Of a DNA stretch of 28,350 nucleotides, positions 1-11,052 are shown piece by piece (positions within the stretch are counted from its first letter, which is position 1; every line of letters starts with the position of its first letter). Source of the stretch: Pleurotus ostreatus/Saccharomyces cerevisiae fusant (Eukaryota; Opisthokonta); contig JAMQCK010000321.1 in the NCBI GenBank assembly GCA_024196135.1, forward strand, positions 1 to 28,350, in the 5' to 3' direction. The position numbers were made by a program, and so were the translations under genes. The notes beneath the pieces are model-generated. The model made no database searches. It was given only the letters and a program-made list of their open reading frames with translations, and was not told the DNA's origin.

Positions 1-201
1 GAGGAGGACCCATGTTGCCAAGTGGAGTGGATAGAATACGCTGATGAGGTAGAAGAGCACCGGCGAGGGGATCACTCTGAGGAAGGCATAGCACAAGACA
101 CGGTAGATCGTCGAGACGGTCGCCGCCACCGTCGCCGCGGGGGACATGGTCATGAACGAAGAGGGCAAGTAAATTTCCGACGCGTCTGGCTGTGACGCCA
201 T
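1..201 (-). CDS. N-terminal part of an unidentified membrane protein (runs off the left edge)
   Basis: An open frame of 67 codons starts at the ATG at 201-199 on the minus strand and stays open to base 1, so the gene continues outside the window. The first 30 residues are polar and rich in Ser, Thr and Ala (starting MASQPDASEIYLPSSF). A hydrophobic stretch follows (about residues 31-67, including VLCYAFLRVIPSPVLFYLIS) that can hold one or two membrane-spanning segments. There is no cleavable signal peptide. I do not recognise the family from this fragment. The frame, the initiator position and the about 245 bp gap from the formin stop codon support a real gene, but an intron inside the visible part cannot be excluded. 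Confidence 0.5.
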   Translation of the reverse strand, partial: MASQPDASEIYLPSSFMTMSPAATVAATVSTIYRVLCYAFLRVIPSPVLFYLISVFYPLHLATWVLL

Positions 202-445
202 GTCTCCATCCCTGCGGAATACATAATATTCATCTCCAGCACGCTGTAACTACCTATCTACAGCTAGAATTACTCCATGGCACAGAAGATAGCGAACGGT
301 CAGCTAGGTGTTGAGGTAGAGCAACTGTGCGTGGTCCGAGAGCAGTGCGAAAATACGGATACATAATAACTGATATATCGTGATCCTGGTATCGGTGGTG
401 GGTCATTAGGGAGCATGAAGGAAAGAAAAAGAGTTAAAGGAGGGA
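202..445. other. Intergenic: formin 3' flank and promoter of the left-edge gene
   Basis: These 244 bp lie between the start of the left-edge membrane protein and the stop codon of the formin, both on the minus strand. They must hold the 3' UTR of the formin and the promoter of the next gene. The stretch is visibly more AT-rich than the flanking exons. I see no convincing TATA box or other named element. Confidence 0.4.
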
Positions 446-3400
446 CTATGAGTCGGGGGGAACCTCTTCTGTAGGTGATCTTGAGTGCTCGGGCCCATCT
501 GATAGAGGATACTCAGATCCCTCCGGGAGATTCTCGAGTTCGCTCGTCGGCGACATTGGCTCGCTCTCATTGCGTGCTGCAGATCGCTCGGCACGTCGCC
601 TCCGCCGTCGCTCGACCGCTGCAACGGTAGGCGAGGCAGGTATTGCTGCCTTGAACCCGTCTGACGCCAGTTGTGCCAGCATGTCGCGAGCGATGTTGGC
701 TGCATCACTGGACTCGTCGAGGTCGGTGAGGTCGAGGGGCAGAGGTGGTGCGGCACGGGTACTGGCGCTCGGCCGCGTGCGTCGCGACCGCCGGCCAACA
801 GTGTCGCCGTTGCGCAGCTTCTCCAACAACGTGTCCAGCACGTCGTTGTCGCCGGCGGCTTCTGCCGCCTTGGCTCGGTTCGCCTTGGACTCCTCCACTG
901 CTTGCCGTCGCTTCTCCACAGCGGCGCGCTCTTCTGCGATGGTCTGGTTGTCCGCTTTGCATTTCTACAAGTATATATGAGCAAATTTTGCACCTCATGC
1001 AAGACGAGATGTATACCTTGTACGACGTGACGAAGGTCTTGAAGACACCGAAGAACTCGGATGAAGACATGTTCTTGTCCTCCTCACCGTAGAATTTGAC
1101 AACCTCATTGAAGGTCGCGTCGGCTAGGTTGACTTCGTCCGTAAGGTCCGCAACTTGGTCAGTGGCCTTGCCAACGAAGCTCCACATCTGCCGTCCGTAC
1201 AGCTCAGTCGGCTCGAGGTCAGTGAAGTGGTCGCTGAGTTCCTGCCGTATCCTCTTCAGGCCGTCACGGAGTTCAGAGAGCCCACGGCGGATGTCCTGCA
1301 AGTTGACACGGTAGGCCTCGGCGGGTTTCACGAGCTCGTCCAGGAAGGACTCCATATCGGGGAAGTGCTTGTTGACAGTGCGTTCCAAGAAGTGAAGGAG
1401 AGTGGTGTTGTTGACGGACTTGGTGTCAACGAGCTGAACTCATGGTCAGGGTAAGTTCTTGGCTGAGGAAGACCGACTCACCTTGTTGATACTGCTGACC
1501 CTGAAGCCGAAGGCACCACCCTTGTTGCCCGTCCCGTTCATGTAGTTACCAATGAGCAGAATAAGCTGATGGGTTGTTAGCGAGATGCGAAGTTGTCACA
1601 GTATGCACCTACACTAAGCAACTCCTTGAAGGCCTGGGCATTAAGCAGAGCCTCTCCAGCTTCGTGTAGTTTTCGAGCGCCCTATGGTATAGTGTCAGCC
1701 AGGTCTCGGAATCAGATCGCGTTGGACGTACGTCGTGCAACAGTCCCCAGCTCTCATCGAACGTGCACTTGTACAACATGCCCTCGATACGCGGCCCGAG
1801 ACGGTCGATCTGAATGAGCTTGACCATAAGACGATCTGCGAGGTGCAGTCCGGCAAGCTCTTCTGGTTCGGCGTTGCGGTAGACGTTGAGCTTGCCGACT
1901 TGTTCGGGTGAAGGTAGAACGGGCTTCAGTTCGCTGAGGAAGAGCTGCGTGCACATTTCTTGGTCGAACTGCTGAATCTTGCGTGCGATCTCTTCGGGGG
2001 CAAGCTTCTTGACACGCTGGATGAGGATCTCTGCGAGCGACATCAGCGACTGCGCAAGTATGGAATGTAGACCTCACGTACCGACGCGCTTCTTGGTCTG
2101 AGGATCCAGCACACTCTTGAGTTCCGCACGCTTCTGGCGAGCTAGAGTGGTGTCAGACGAGGTCTATCGGATGCTGCACGCAACAGACATACCCATCAGG
2201 TTGATCACAAGCTGCTTCGCCTTGAAGTCCTCCTCCATCTGCATCCAGACGCCGTCCAGTTGCAACTTCTTCAGCATCTCGTTCTCCTTCTCCGCCGTCT
2301 CCGCATTCCACACCGTGCTCCCGACCTGCGTCTGCGGCAGCTTGTCCCACTGCAGCTGCTTCATCTTCGTGCTCGGCGTAATCGGCATGTCCTTCCGCGC
2401 CATCCACGGGTTGAGGTGGTGCCCGTACATGGACGCGCGCGGCGAGCTGTACGCAGAGGCGGAAGCAGAAGAGATGTTGCTTTGGGAGGGGAAGCTAGAG
2501 CCGTGGCCACCAGAGGGGATGGGTGCTTTGTAGCCAGGCGGTGGGGGAGGTGGCGGTGGTGGAGGAGGCGGTGGACCACCAGGACCACCCGGACCTCCGC
2601 CGACCCCATTGATACGCCCACCAGGACCTGGCGGGGGCGGAGGCGGCGGTGGTGGAGGTGGCGGAGGTGGTGGCGGCGGAGGTCCACCAGTAGCAGATCC
2701 GTTCTGAGATGAGAAGGGCGAGTTCGGGTCGTCGATTGGAGGTGCTTGCCCCTTGGCCAGCATGCGCTTCGCCAACTCGTCCGCGAACGACCCAGGAGCA
2801 GATGCCTTGATCCCCTGTCCATCCTCTTGCGAGCCGACAGAAGTCGGCTGGGTATCGTCTGTAACGGTAGTAGACCCGGTATAACGGTTCGAGCTATCCA
2901 CGTCACTACCTTCGTCGCCATGCACTGCGAGAGGGGAAGACCTTTGTCCATTGGGCGCACCGTCTGGACCCAGTCGTTGGTTCGTGCTGAACGGACTATT
3001 GGGACCAGGACCAAGAGGTGGCCTCTCGGTACGCCGTGGAGAGCCACGGATACTTCGAGAGTTCGAGAGCGACGGAGAGTACTGATACCACCGTCAGATA
3101 TATGCATTCGCGACGAAAGAATTCTGAGCTCACCATCTTGGCACCAACAGCAAGCTGCTGCTGTATTTGTTCCTCCGCATCGTCATCGTCCGCATCCATG
3201 AACTGCGAAACACGGCCATTCTCGTCCAGGGTTTCCATGACGCGCTTGCCCTTCTTGCGTCCCTTTCCTCTCTTCGACCCTGTCTTGCCGGGTGTCGCGT
3301 CCGCGTCCTCGTCGCTTTCGTCGTCGTCGTCGCCGTATTGACCAGGGCGCTTCCGGCGCTTAGGAGGCAAGCTGTCTCTGCCTTCCAGGATGCCGATGGT

Positions 3401-5843
3401 CTTGGTCCGCTGCCAGTTACGCTCGAGCTGCTCGACGAGCGCCTTGCGATCCATACCGCCGGTGGTGCTGACGAGTCCGGCGTCGTTGATGATCGTCTCG
3501 ACGTCCTTGCCAACCTCCTTCAGCATGCGGAACAGCTCCATGATCTGGGCCTCGAGCTGCGCGATGCGCTCCTCGTACGCGATGCGCTGGTTCTCGTTCT
3601 GCACTTGGAGGCGCGCCGTCGTCTCGCGCGACATGTTGAGCTTGTTCTCCATGTGCGAGAGGGCCTCCTTCAGCCGACCGACCATGCCGTCCTGGCCCTG
3701 CGCGATCTCCTCAGCGAGGGTATCGCGCTCGAGCCGAAGGCGAGTCGCATCCATGCGCGCTCTGGCAGCCTCCTCTTCGATGACCTGGTACCTGTCGGCC
3801 TCGTTGAATTGCGAGATGATGCGGTCCACGGAGTGCCCAAGGCGCTGCTCTGCGCCTGCTAGCTTCTTGTTGAGCACGACGTCCGTGACGACGGAGTCGA
3901 TGAGCTGGTAATAGTGCACCATTGGCGGACCCTCTTCTCGGATGAGCAGCAAGTGCTGCATGATAGAGAGGAAGTAGTGCCCAGCCTTGCTTGACTGCGT
4001 CTTGCTGAAGATGGCATTGAAGACATCGTTCGGGTTGTTGAGGTCGCGGAGGATCTCCTGGTCGAGACGCTCGCGCAGTTTTGCCTCGTCCTCGTCGATA
4101 CAGTTCTTGAGGATGCGAATCTGCTTCTCGATGGTAGGAACGCCAAATTCCTGACAAAGCTCGAGGATGCGCTGCAGACCAGCAGACTCCATCTGCGACC
4201 GGTGGTGCAGCCGCAGATCGAGGTCGTCCGTCTGGCGCATGATGCCATTGATGAGCACCAAGTTGGAAAGCTGGGGAGCTATTCAGTTTCGTGTGCAGCG
4301 ACTGAAGGACTTTACTCACAGCGTAGTCGTTCAGAGAGCTATCGACACCGTTCGTCCGCCGGATCTCCTCGCTAGCGCCAACAAGGGAACCCATCTTGCC
4401 GCGTCCGCTGAGCGAATGCTCCATGGACTTGAACCAGAAATCATAGCAGCCGCTTCCCTCGTTGTTTGAAGTACTCAGGGTCTCGAGAGCAGTGACCACT
4501 TGTTCTAACGGTTCACCGTCACTCCAGTAGACAAGGAAAGTAAGAAGGTCAAGGGCGAGTTTGCGGGTCGGAAGGTGCGGAGAATTGAGCGAAGACGCGA
4601 TTTGAATGATGATTTGGGCGTGGGTAAGGGCTTCATGGGTCGCAGCCTAGTCGATTGTCAAACGATGAATAGCGCGGCATAGGCGGAGATACACTTACTG
4701 GGTTATTGAGGATTTGCTTCAATCCCATAACCACCTTGTACTCCAGCTGAATGTCGGCTTCGCGCCGCGAGCCGCCCTTCCGACTGATATGTGCAAGGGT
4801 TTGGCCAAGTACCGACGTCCCTTGTAGCTCAATAAAGTGTTCGAACCAGCTGTGCATCTGTCAGACCAAGAAAGGGCTGTGAAGAATACATCGAATACGC
4901 ACCTAACTTCTTTATTGCGCAGGCAGACCAGGAGCCCGCTCGCTTGGTCTGCCGTGATAGTCCTATCCAAGAACTTCTTGATAAACCACTCCGGCGTTTC
5001 TGGCAATAGCTGCTGGCTCTGCGGCCCATTACTGTCCTGCTTGCGCACTTGCTCCTCCTCTTTCTTGCTCTCCTTCCAGCGCATCTGCGCGTCGCTGTAC
5101 ACCATTATCCACTTGCGGTCGATCGACATGCCAGGGAGCTCGCCCAGGCCGCGCGCTTGCCGCACGTTCTCGAACATGGCCTCGATCTCCTCATCGTTTT
5201 CTGGCCGGGGGAACTGGAAGTCCTCGTCACGATCGCCATGACGATGGTAGAAGTGGGAGAGGTGGGACTGGTGGGAGTCGGACGTGATCATTGACGGCGC
5301 GTACTTGGAGTCGCGGTTGCCCGACCGGCTCGTCGCGCCTGACATGGGGCGCGGCGTAGCGTTGGACTGGCCGGGCGTAGAGGGCGGGAAGTTCCCGAAA
5401 TCGGACATGACCTGGCTGCGCGGGGAACTCGTCGAGGATGCTTCGCTGCTGCGTAGCCGACGAGTTTGCCCGCCCTTCTGGAGCTTGCTTGTCGATGCGG
5501 ATGGGGACATGGATTCGGAGTAGAGGGTGTGCGAGTCGGAGGTGGATATCGACGTCGAGGGCGAGCCGGGGCGCGTCATGCCGGCCTGGTCGTAGAGCCT
5601 TTCGCGCTCGGCCCTGTTGCGCTGCATGCTGAACTTGTTGAGCTCGGTGCCATTGGCGGTGAGGGTGGGGTTTGTGATGGGCGCCGATATCTGGCTGCGT
5701 ATACCCTGGGTGGTGTTGGCGACAGGCACGGGGGCACGGGGCGAGGAGGGCAGGCGGTCGTATGGGACAGAGCGTTCGGAGAGATCGCCAGTTACAGACC
5801 CTTGGCGGGGTCTGCCCTTCTTGCGGCCGAATAAGCTGTCCAT
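446..5843 (-). CDS. bni1: Formin, Bni1/SepA/Cdc12 type (actin nucleator for polarity and septation)
   Basis: Formins nucleate and processively elongate unbranched actin filaments at the hyphal tip and septum, downstream of Rho GTPases. My model has 11 exons: 5843-4903, 4849-4699, 4646-4320, 4270-3134, 3081-2193, 2141-2082, 2030-1732, 1681-1613, 1565-1482, 1433-1017, 964-446. Introns are 47-53 nt and the product is 1630 aa. Domain order is complete. A GTPase-binding/FH3 region covers about 215-620 (EEIEAMFENVRQARGLGELP; SWFEHFIELQG), then a coiled coil about 626-731 and a charged insert 777-816. FH1 has two pure proline runs of 18 and 13 (about 979-1038). FH2 covers about 1085-1490 (MKQLQWDKLP; LILLIGNYMNGTGNKGGAFG). 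A C-terminal DAD follows at about 1497-1525 (VLDTLLEKLRNGD, then RRSRR). GBD plus DAD implies autoinhibition relieved by Rho. The first acceptor was chosen to give LRNKEVSWFEHF; FH2 exon 7 uses the acceptor at 2031 because nearer AGs break the frame. Confidence 0.95.
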
Positions 5844-6136
5844 GGTGCGTTGGTCGCCGTGTGGGACGGTGACGAGAACGCGTTCGTGGATGGAGGGAGC
5901 GGCGCAGTGGCCGGGTATGGATGCACAATGGAAGTCCTAATTCTCACTTCTAGGTCGCCAGGGACAATAGTAAACAAAACATGCCGTCGCTTGGACCGTC
6001 GCTCACTTGGCACGAAGCCTGCAACACACACTTTCACAAACGCTCAGGCAAGTTCAAGACCAGTGTACTGAATTATGTAGGCACACTACAATAAGTATAC
6101 GCGATACGAGAGTCCGTGCTCTGCCAAATCTTTTGG
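5844..6136. other. Intergenic: formin promoter region and PEBP-gene 3' flank
   Basis: These 293 bp separate the formin initiator (5843) from the stop codon of the GPI-PEBP gene (6137-6139), both on the minus strand. The formin promoter and 5' UTR should lie here. No clear TATA box, CCAAT box or repeat is visible. Confidence 0.4.
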
Positions 6137-7174
6137 TTACGCCATAGCGAGGGCAACAAGGCCGGAAACCGCCATGGACACTAGACCGCCGCTAGTCGCG
6201 AACGAAGCGGCACCGTTCGAGCCCGTGCTCGCGGCATCCTCACCACTGGAGGTGGCCGAAGCAGAGTCAGATCCAGAGCCGGAGCCCGTGGATGACGCAG
6301 CAGAGAGCGTGCTCGACTCGACGGCAGACGTTTCGGAAACAGTGACCGTTGAGGTGCCCGCCTCGACCGTGAAGTAGTTGGCCTGCAAGTAATTGAGCTA
6401 ACTTCTAGTACACCAATGGTTCGACTACTTACAGCGAGAAGGTCACCGAGCTTGCTGTCGGACACGTAGGACTTGAAGTCGTATTTCTCGACGGCCGCAC
6501 CGGGCTGGGAAAGCTCCTGCGGCGGCGAGAAGTCATCGGGCTGCGCGTACACAAGCACCACGTAACTAGAACAGCGAGTTTAGCGCTAGTTGATGCCATA
6601 ACGCGATGGCGTACCGGTGAGCACCAGAGCCCTCCGCGGGACCGGGGCCAGCGTAGTCGGTGATCGTGTTGGCGGACGAGTGGTCAACCTTGTTGTCCTG
6701 GATGGTGTCGCTGTTCACGAGCCAGTGGCGGGTGACCTGCGAGTCATCCGCGCCGACAATGTCAGCGTCGACCATCGCCACGGTGAAGCTGCCGGACGTG
6801 GCGGACGAGTTGGAGGTTGCGACGGTCAGGGTGGGCGCGCTGGCGACCTCTGTGTTGGTTGAGCAACTCGCTCTGGGGTAAATCGTCTGGATCCGGGGTA
6901 CTTACGGTCCTTGCTCAGCGCCTGGCCGGGCTGGATGTCGCCAACGCCTGCGGGGCGATCAGTGGGCCTTTCATCGAATTTAGGCAACCCGCCTACCATC
7001 GAAGTTCAACGTGAGCGTGCCCTGCGGCTCGAACGTCTCCAGGAGGGCGGGGACGAGGCCGGCGTTGCTGAAGTGCGCCTTGATGGCCGCAATTCCGAGC
7101 GCGCTGTCGTCCGACTGCGCGGAGACGAGAGTGCTCAACAAGAGCGAGGCGGTAACGGCGGTGAAGTAAACCAT
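6137..7174 (-). CDS. Secreted, probably GPI-anchored PEBP-family protein
   Basis: The model has five exons (7174-6997, 6947-6906, 6849-6615, 6565-6433, 6382-6137), introns of 49-56 nt and 277 aa. Residues 1 to about 20 (MVYFTAVTASLLLSTLVSAQ) form a signal peptide. The middle (about 40-215) carries the phosphatidylethanolamine-binding protein hallmarks in order: a VAMVDADIVGADDS stretch in place of the classic DPDxPS motif, then HWLVNSD, then GPGPAEGSGAHRYVVLVYAQP. A Ser/Thr/Gly-rich spacer follows (about 215-255). The end is a small-residue site plus a hydrophobic tail (LVSMAVSGLVALAMA), as in GPI-anchor signals. PEBP proteins bind anionic ligands or phospholipids, and cytosolic members inhibit kinases or carboxypeptidase Y. 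Here the protein should sit on the outer membrane face or in the wall. Its ligand is unknown. The D-for-P change in the ligand motif may alter binding. Confidence 0.85.
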
Positions 7175-7482
7175 GTTGAACGAGGGAATTGGGCAGAAAG
7201 AAGGAGTGGCAGCACGGCGTGTGGTGGGCGTGCAGAACAAGATGGGGAGGAAGGCGGGCGGGGCGCTGCGCACGTAAGCGAGGTTGGGACGCTCCGCCGC
7301 GGCTTGGCATCATCGTTGACACCCCATCGGGAGCGCCATTGTCACCCCCGATGACAGGCTCGGGGTCCCTCGTAACCTCCCGGCCATTGTTAGCCGGGGG
7401 TGGACCCACAGGTGCAAAGCATACCATACAATGGTAGGTAGAGTGTATTTTACAGGGTGTGATGATACTTGCATAGGTAGTG
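7175..7482. other. Intergenic: PEBP-gene promoter and transporter 3' flank
   Basis: These 308 bp lie between two minus-strand genes and should contain the promoter of the GPI-PEBP gene and the 3' UTR of the transporter-like gene. Open frames here are short and show no family resemblance. I see no named regulatory motif. Confidence 0.4.
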
Positions 7483-10400
7483 TTAATCCGATCCGACACG
7501 GTCGTGCGTCGCCATCCTGATGGTCATGTCCCCACTCTCATCCAGCATGAACCAGGAATGGGACCCAAATAGCTGCTTCGTGACATCCAGCAGGTCCTCT
7601 AGGCGCTCGGCGAGATCCCTTAGCAGATCTATCTCTGCGAACGCATAGATCAGCGACAACCCAAGCGCCTCGATGCTCTCGTTATCCCGCGTCTCCTTGA
7701 TGTGCTCCTCTATGTGTCGCTCAAGCGTCCGAACGGCTTGCCGGGAGGAAGGCAGGTATTGCGGTAGTGGTTGTCGGCCGCGATACACCTGTTCGCAGGC
7801 GAAGAAGGATATGCAGACGCAGGAAACGAGTTCCCGCCGCTGCGCAATTACGGCATTGACGGTCTCTCGTCTAGGTATATTTTCGCGAGCCTTGCGGATG
7901 CCCGACAGGACGTCCAGGAGGTTTTGTAGGATTCCCAGTAGACGTCGATATCGACGCATGGGTTTCTGCAGAACATCAGCGTCGCATGGACCGAGCGAAG
8001 GACACTGCTTACTGGTACAAGACTGAGCTCGTCGTTCATAGTGGCCATGAGGAGTGACAGACGATGCAAGGAGTTCCTGATGCTGAGCTCCAGCTTGATC
8101 GTCTTGCGCTTCTCCTGGGGCGATGCGAGGTGACCCGAATTAAACAAGTCGCTGCAACCATGATCAGAATATGGTCAAGGGATCGTAAAAATCTACTCAC
8201 CGGCTCAGAACCATGTAGAGTTCGCTCATAAGCTGCAACGTGCGACTGGTGCCGTCTAGGAATAATACCTACAGGTCGTTCAGAAACGTGACGAAACCGC
8301 GAAGGTGAGCTCGCTCGCTTACTCGGCAATGTCGAGGGAATATGCTATTAATTGCTTGAGCTGCGATGATACCCGCGACGATGGTGATACACCGCTGAAC
8401 CGCCAGCACTACGAGGACTGTCAACGACTCGTTCATAGCAGAGGATACCAAGCACATACTTATGTCTGACGTCTCAACGTTGGGTACGATGTACTTTAGG
8501 AGGATTAGAGGCGGGAGGGTAATCGACCTGCATAGACGCTGAGAGGCTTTCGAGATAGACAACGAAAGTGACTGACCCTACAACGCCCAGACTCGGAACA
8601 GTCGTGTTGATTACGAGGTAGCTTAGCGGTAATTCCGCCAACTGTGATCTGGGTGAGCAAGATATACCATTGACGACGAGATACAACTCACGGTGAGGAA
8701 GAAAACAATCAAGTAGGGATTACGATGGGCTATTACTGTTGCCTAATTGGGCAACGTTAGATGTTCTGTCTATGATGCTTGGAAGAAGAGGGACTTACGA
8801 CGAAACCATAAATTGCGCCTCCAACAGTTCCCCACTAAGTTGAGAAACAGTTAGGACATGCAGGACTCAGAAGAGGAGAAGAGCTTACGAAGCGGAGGTA
8901 TCCAACGCGCCATGTTTGGCCGACGTTGATTTCGTGAACCCAGATAAAGCTGATCACCATCCACTGGCCGTGCCACTCGTCAAACCAGCGTCTACCTATC
9001 GAAATGGTCAGAGCAGAAGGATACGCCAACATAATGCACAAACCTGGCGACCCATTCGGCAGAAAAGCCGGTATACTCAACAGTGCGACACCCATAGCAT
9101 TCTTGAACGCATGCTTCACATGGCTCGAATGCAATAGACTTCTCAAAAAGCGCGACAGCATCAACCGATACCGCAGCGTCGTCCGCATATTCCACGCCAC
9201 CTGCAGCACCGCAGCCCACCAGGCGTACGACAGCGGGCGCGCGATGACCTGGCGCTTGCCCTTGCCCTTCTCGCGCAGGGAGTTCGAGTCCGCGTCGCCA
9301 TCATCGCCGGTCTGGGAGACGAGATTCTCGAGCGTGTCGTTGGGGTCGGTGTACGCGGGGTTGTCGGACTGCTCGGTGACTTGCTCGCCTTCTTCGTGGA
9401 TGATGGAGGCCGGGGCGACTCCGAGCCAGGCGGCGGTGAAGCGGGGGTAGTAGAGGCGGATGGGGGAGTTCTCGTAGGAGGCAACGAGATCTTGGACGAT
9501 GGTGATGGTGTGGCGCATGGAGTGGGCCATCTTGGGGAGGATAAGTGGTCAATGATATGAATAAACTAGGAAGACGTACTTGAAGCAGGGATATCATGAA
9601 CAGACAAAGATCGTAGACTTCCTGGGACAAGCCGAAATGCCCATCTAAGGTAGCTGTTCGGTGTATACCCAGTTCATCACATATATCTTTGAGTTTGTTA
9701 CGGGCGGCTACGATGGCGACATTGAGTCGTTCGTTGCAAGTATGCAATTGGATTTTCTCCTGATCCAACGTGACGGGTTTGAGGGCATGGTCGTAGCAGA
9801 GGCCGATGACGCGCTTGACAGCTTCGAGGGATTCTAGCAAAGCACCACCAAGCTCCAGGGCTGGGTCACGGAATGACTGCAGGATGTCGACCTCCGACGA
9901 ACTCTGCGTCTCTCGAACAACGCGAGGGAAGGACATGCCCCAAGATAGATCGCGCCTCAGCTGCTCAACCACGAACACGAGGGGCTTGAGGGGTTTCACT
10001 AAAGAAAATGGGTTTGCCACAAATGATATCATGGGAAGGCGGACCCACCTCCAACGTGACCGAGGCGGAGCTCGAAGGCGGTTTGGTGATAGGCGGTGTT
10101 GAGGTTTATGGTGAGTTTGAGGAGGTCGTTCAGCAGGCTACGGTCGAGGGTGACGCGCCCCGGGCCCTCGGTGAATATACTATCGAGGCTGTTCGAGAGA
10201 CAGTCGTGCACGCGCGTCAAAGCAGCGGTAGCTACTCGAGCGACAGTGACAGACGACCATCTCAGAAGGATCATGCTCGCGATCAGAGCCGTCACTGAAG
10301 CTGTGAGGGTCACCCAGAGGAAGTTGCCCGCCTCTGGAAGGATGATCTGTGAGGCCGGTTAAGATCGAACGGCCGGATGCGGGTTGACGCGGAAGCTTAC

Positions 10401-10875
10401 CTGCGTTTGGCCGACGTCTTGCATGAGCAGCCATACCGAGATGAACATGACGATGCGGGCTGCCCCAGTAAGGCGAGGAAGACGACTCTTGAGCCCTCCA
10501 GCTGCTCTAGTGTTAGTTGAGGAAATTAGTACGACGAGATGGCTCACCAAAGAAGCTGATGATGACTAGGAAGATTGCGGGTAGAGCTCGTTGGTTCACA
10601 GGGTCAGATACCAGAGAGGTCAGATATTTCGCCAGCGCAGATATACCGATGCCGCAGAGACCGCCCCAGACATGCAGTACAGTCGCCTCGAGTTGTTGTG
10701 CTAAAGTATCCTGGGCCGAGAAGTGCAGCTCCTTAATCGTGAGTGCGAGGAAGGCCCATTGCCCCCCTAGGTGCGAAAAGGGGCGGATGACTATAAGGAC
10801 TGAGCATATAAAGGTAGAGAGCGTGCGGGCGAGTAGTCGGCGGGAGCAGAGGGCCGAGAGAAGCGCGAGGCGCAT
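7483..10875 (-). CDS. ArAE/FUSC-type multi-pass membrane transporter-like protein
   Basis: The model has 14 exons: 10875-10548, 10501-10401, 10346-10049, 9998-9580, 9530-9044, 8995-8889, 8834-8799, 8742-8692, 8641-8577, 8527-8460, 8408-8323, 8268-8201, 8151-8013, 7965-7483. It encodes 911 aa with introns of 46-56 nt. The layout fits the fungal aromatic-acid-exporter-like (ArAE_2/FUSC) family. A first membrane block starts around LGGQWAFLALTIKELHF, followed by a cytosolic helical region and an acidic linker (about 420-490). A second membrane block contains the conserved SPGRRWFDEWHGQWMVISF and TWRVGYLRFWGTVGGAIYG. A soluble C-terminal helical domain runs from about 740 to 911. The family is related to bacterial fusaric-acid and aromatic-acid exporters, but substrate and membrane are unproven. 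Two exons are only 36 and 51 nt. The frame is open upstream to 11109, overlapping the myosin gene, so I chose Met at 10875. Confidence 0.85.
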
Positions 10876-11052
10876 TTGGCGCAGAAGTCGAACCGAGTTC
10901 GTGACAAACTTGCAATTGCATCCCGCGCGCCATGTGCGCAAATACACTCGGCAAACTCCGAACCCGCTCGCTCGCCGGGAGCAGACTTGGAATCCCAACC
11001 TCTTCACGTCTGCTCGTCGTCCGGCGCGTCTCCCAGCGCCAAACACGTCGCC
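10876..11052. promoter_or_regulatory. Shared 177-bp divergent promoter region (transporter / myosin V)
   Basis: The initiators of the transporter-like gene (minus, 10875) and the myosin V gene (plus, 11053) face away from each other across 177 bp. Both 5' UTRs and promoters must fit here or overlap the opposite gene. No TATA box is evident. If the transporter starts further upstream than I chose, the gap is smaller still. Confidence 0.5.

Noticed and set aside
2260..3201. Plus-strand and other-frame open stretches opposite the formin FH1/FH2 region
   Set aside because: They are mirror frames of a GC-rich, proline-rich coding region. The Arg/Trp-rich translation is what polyproline codons give in antisense.
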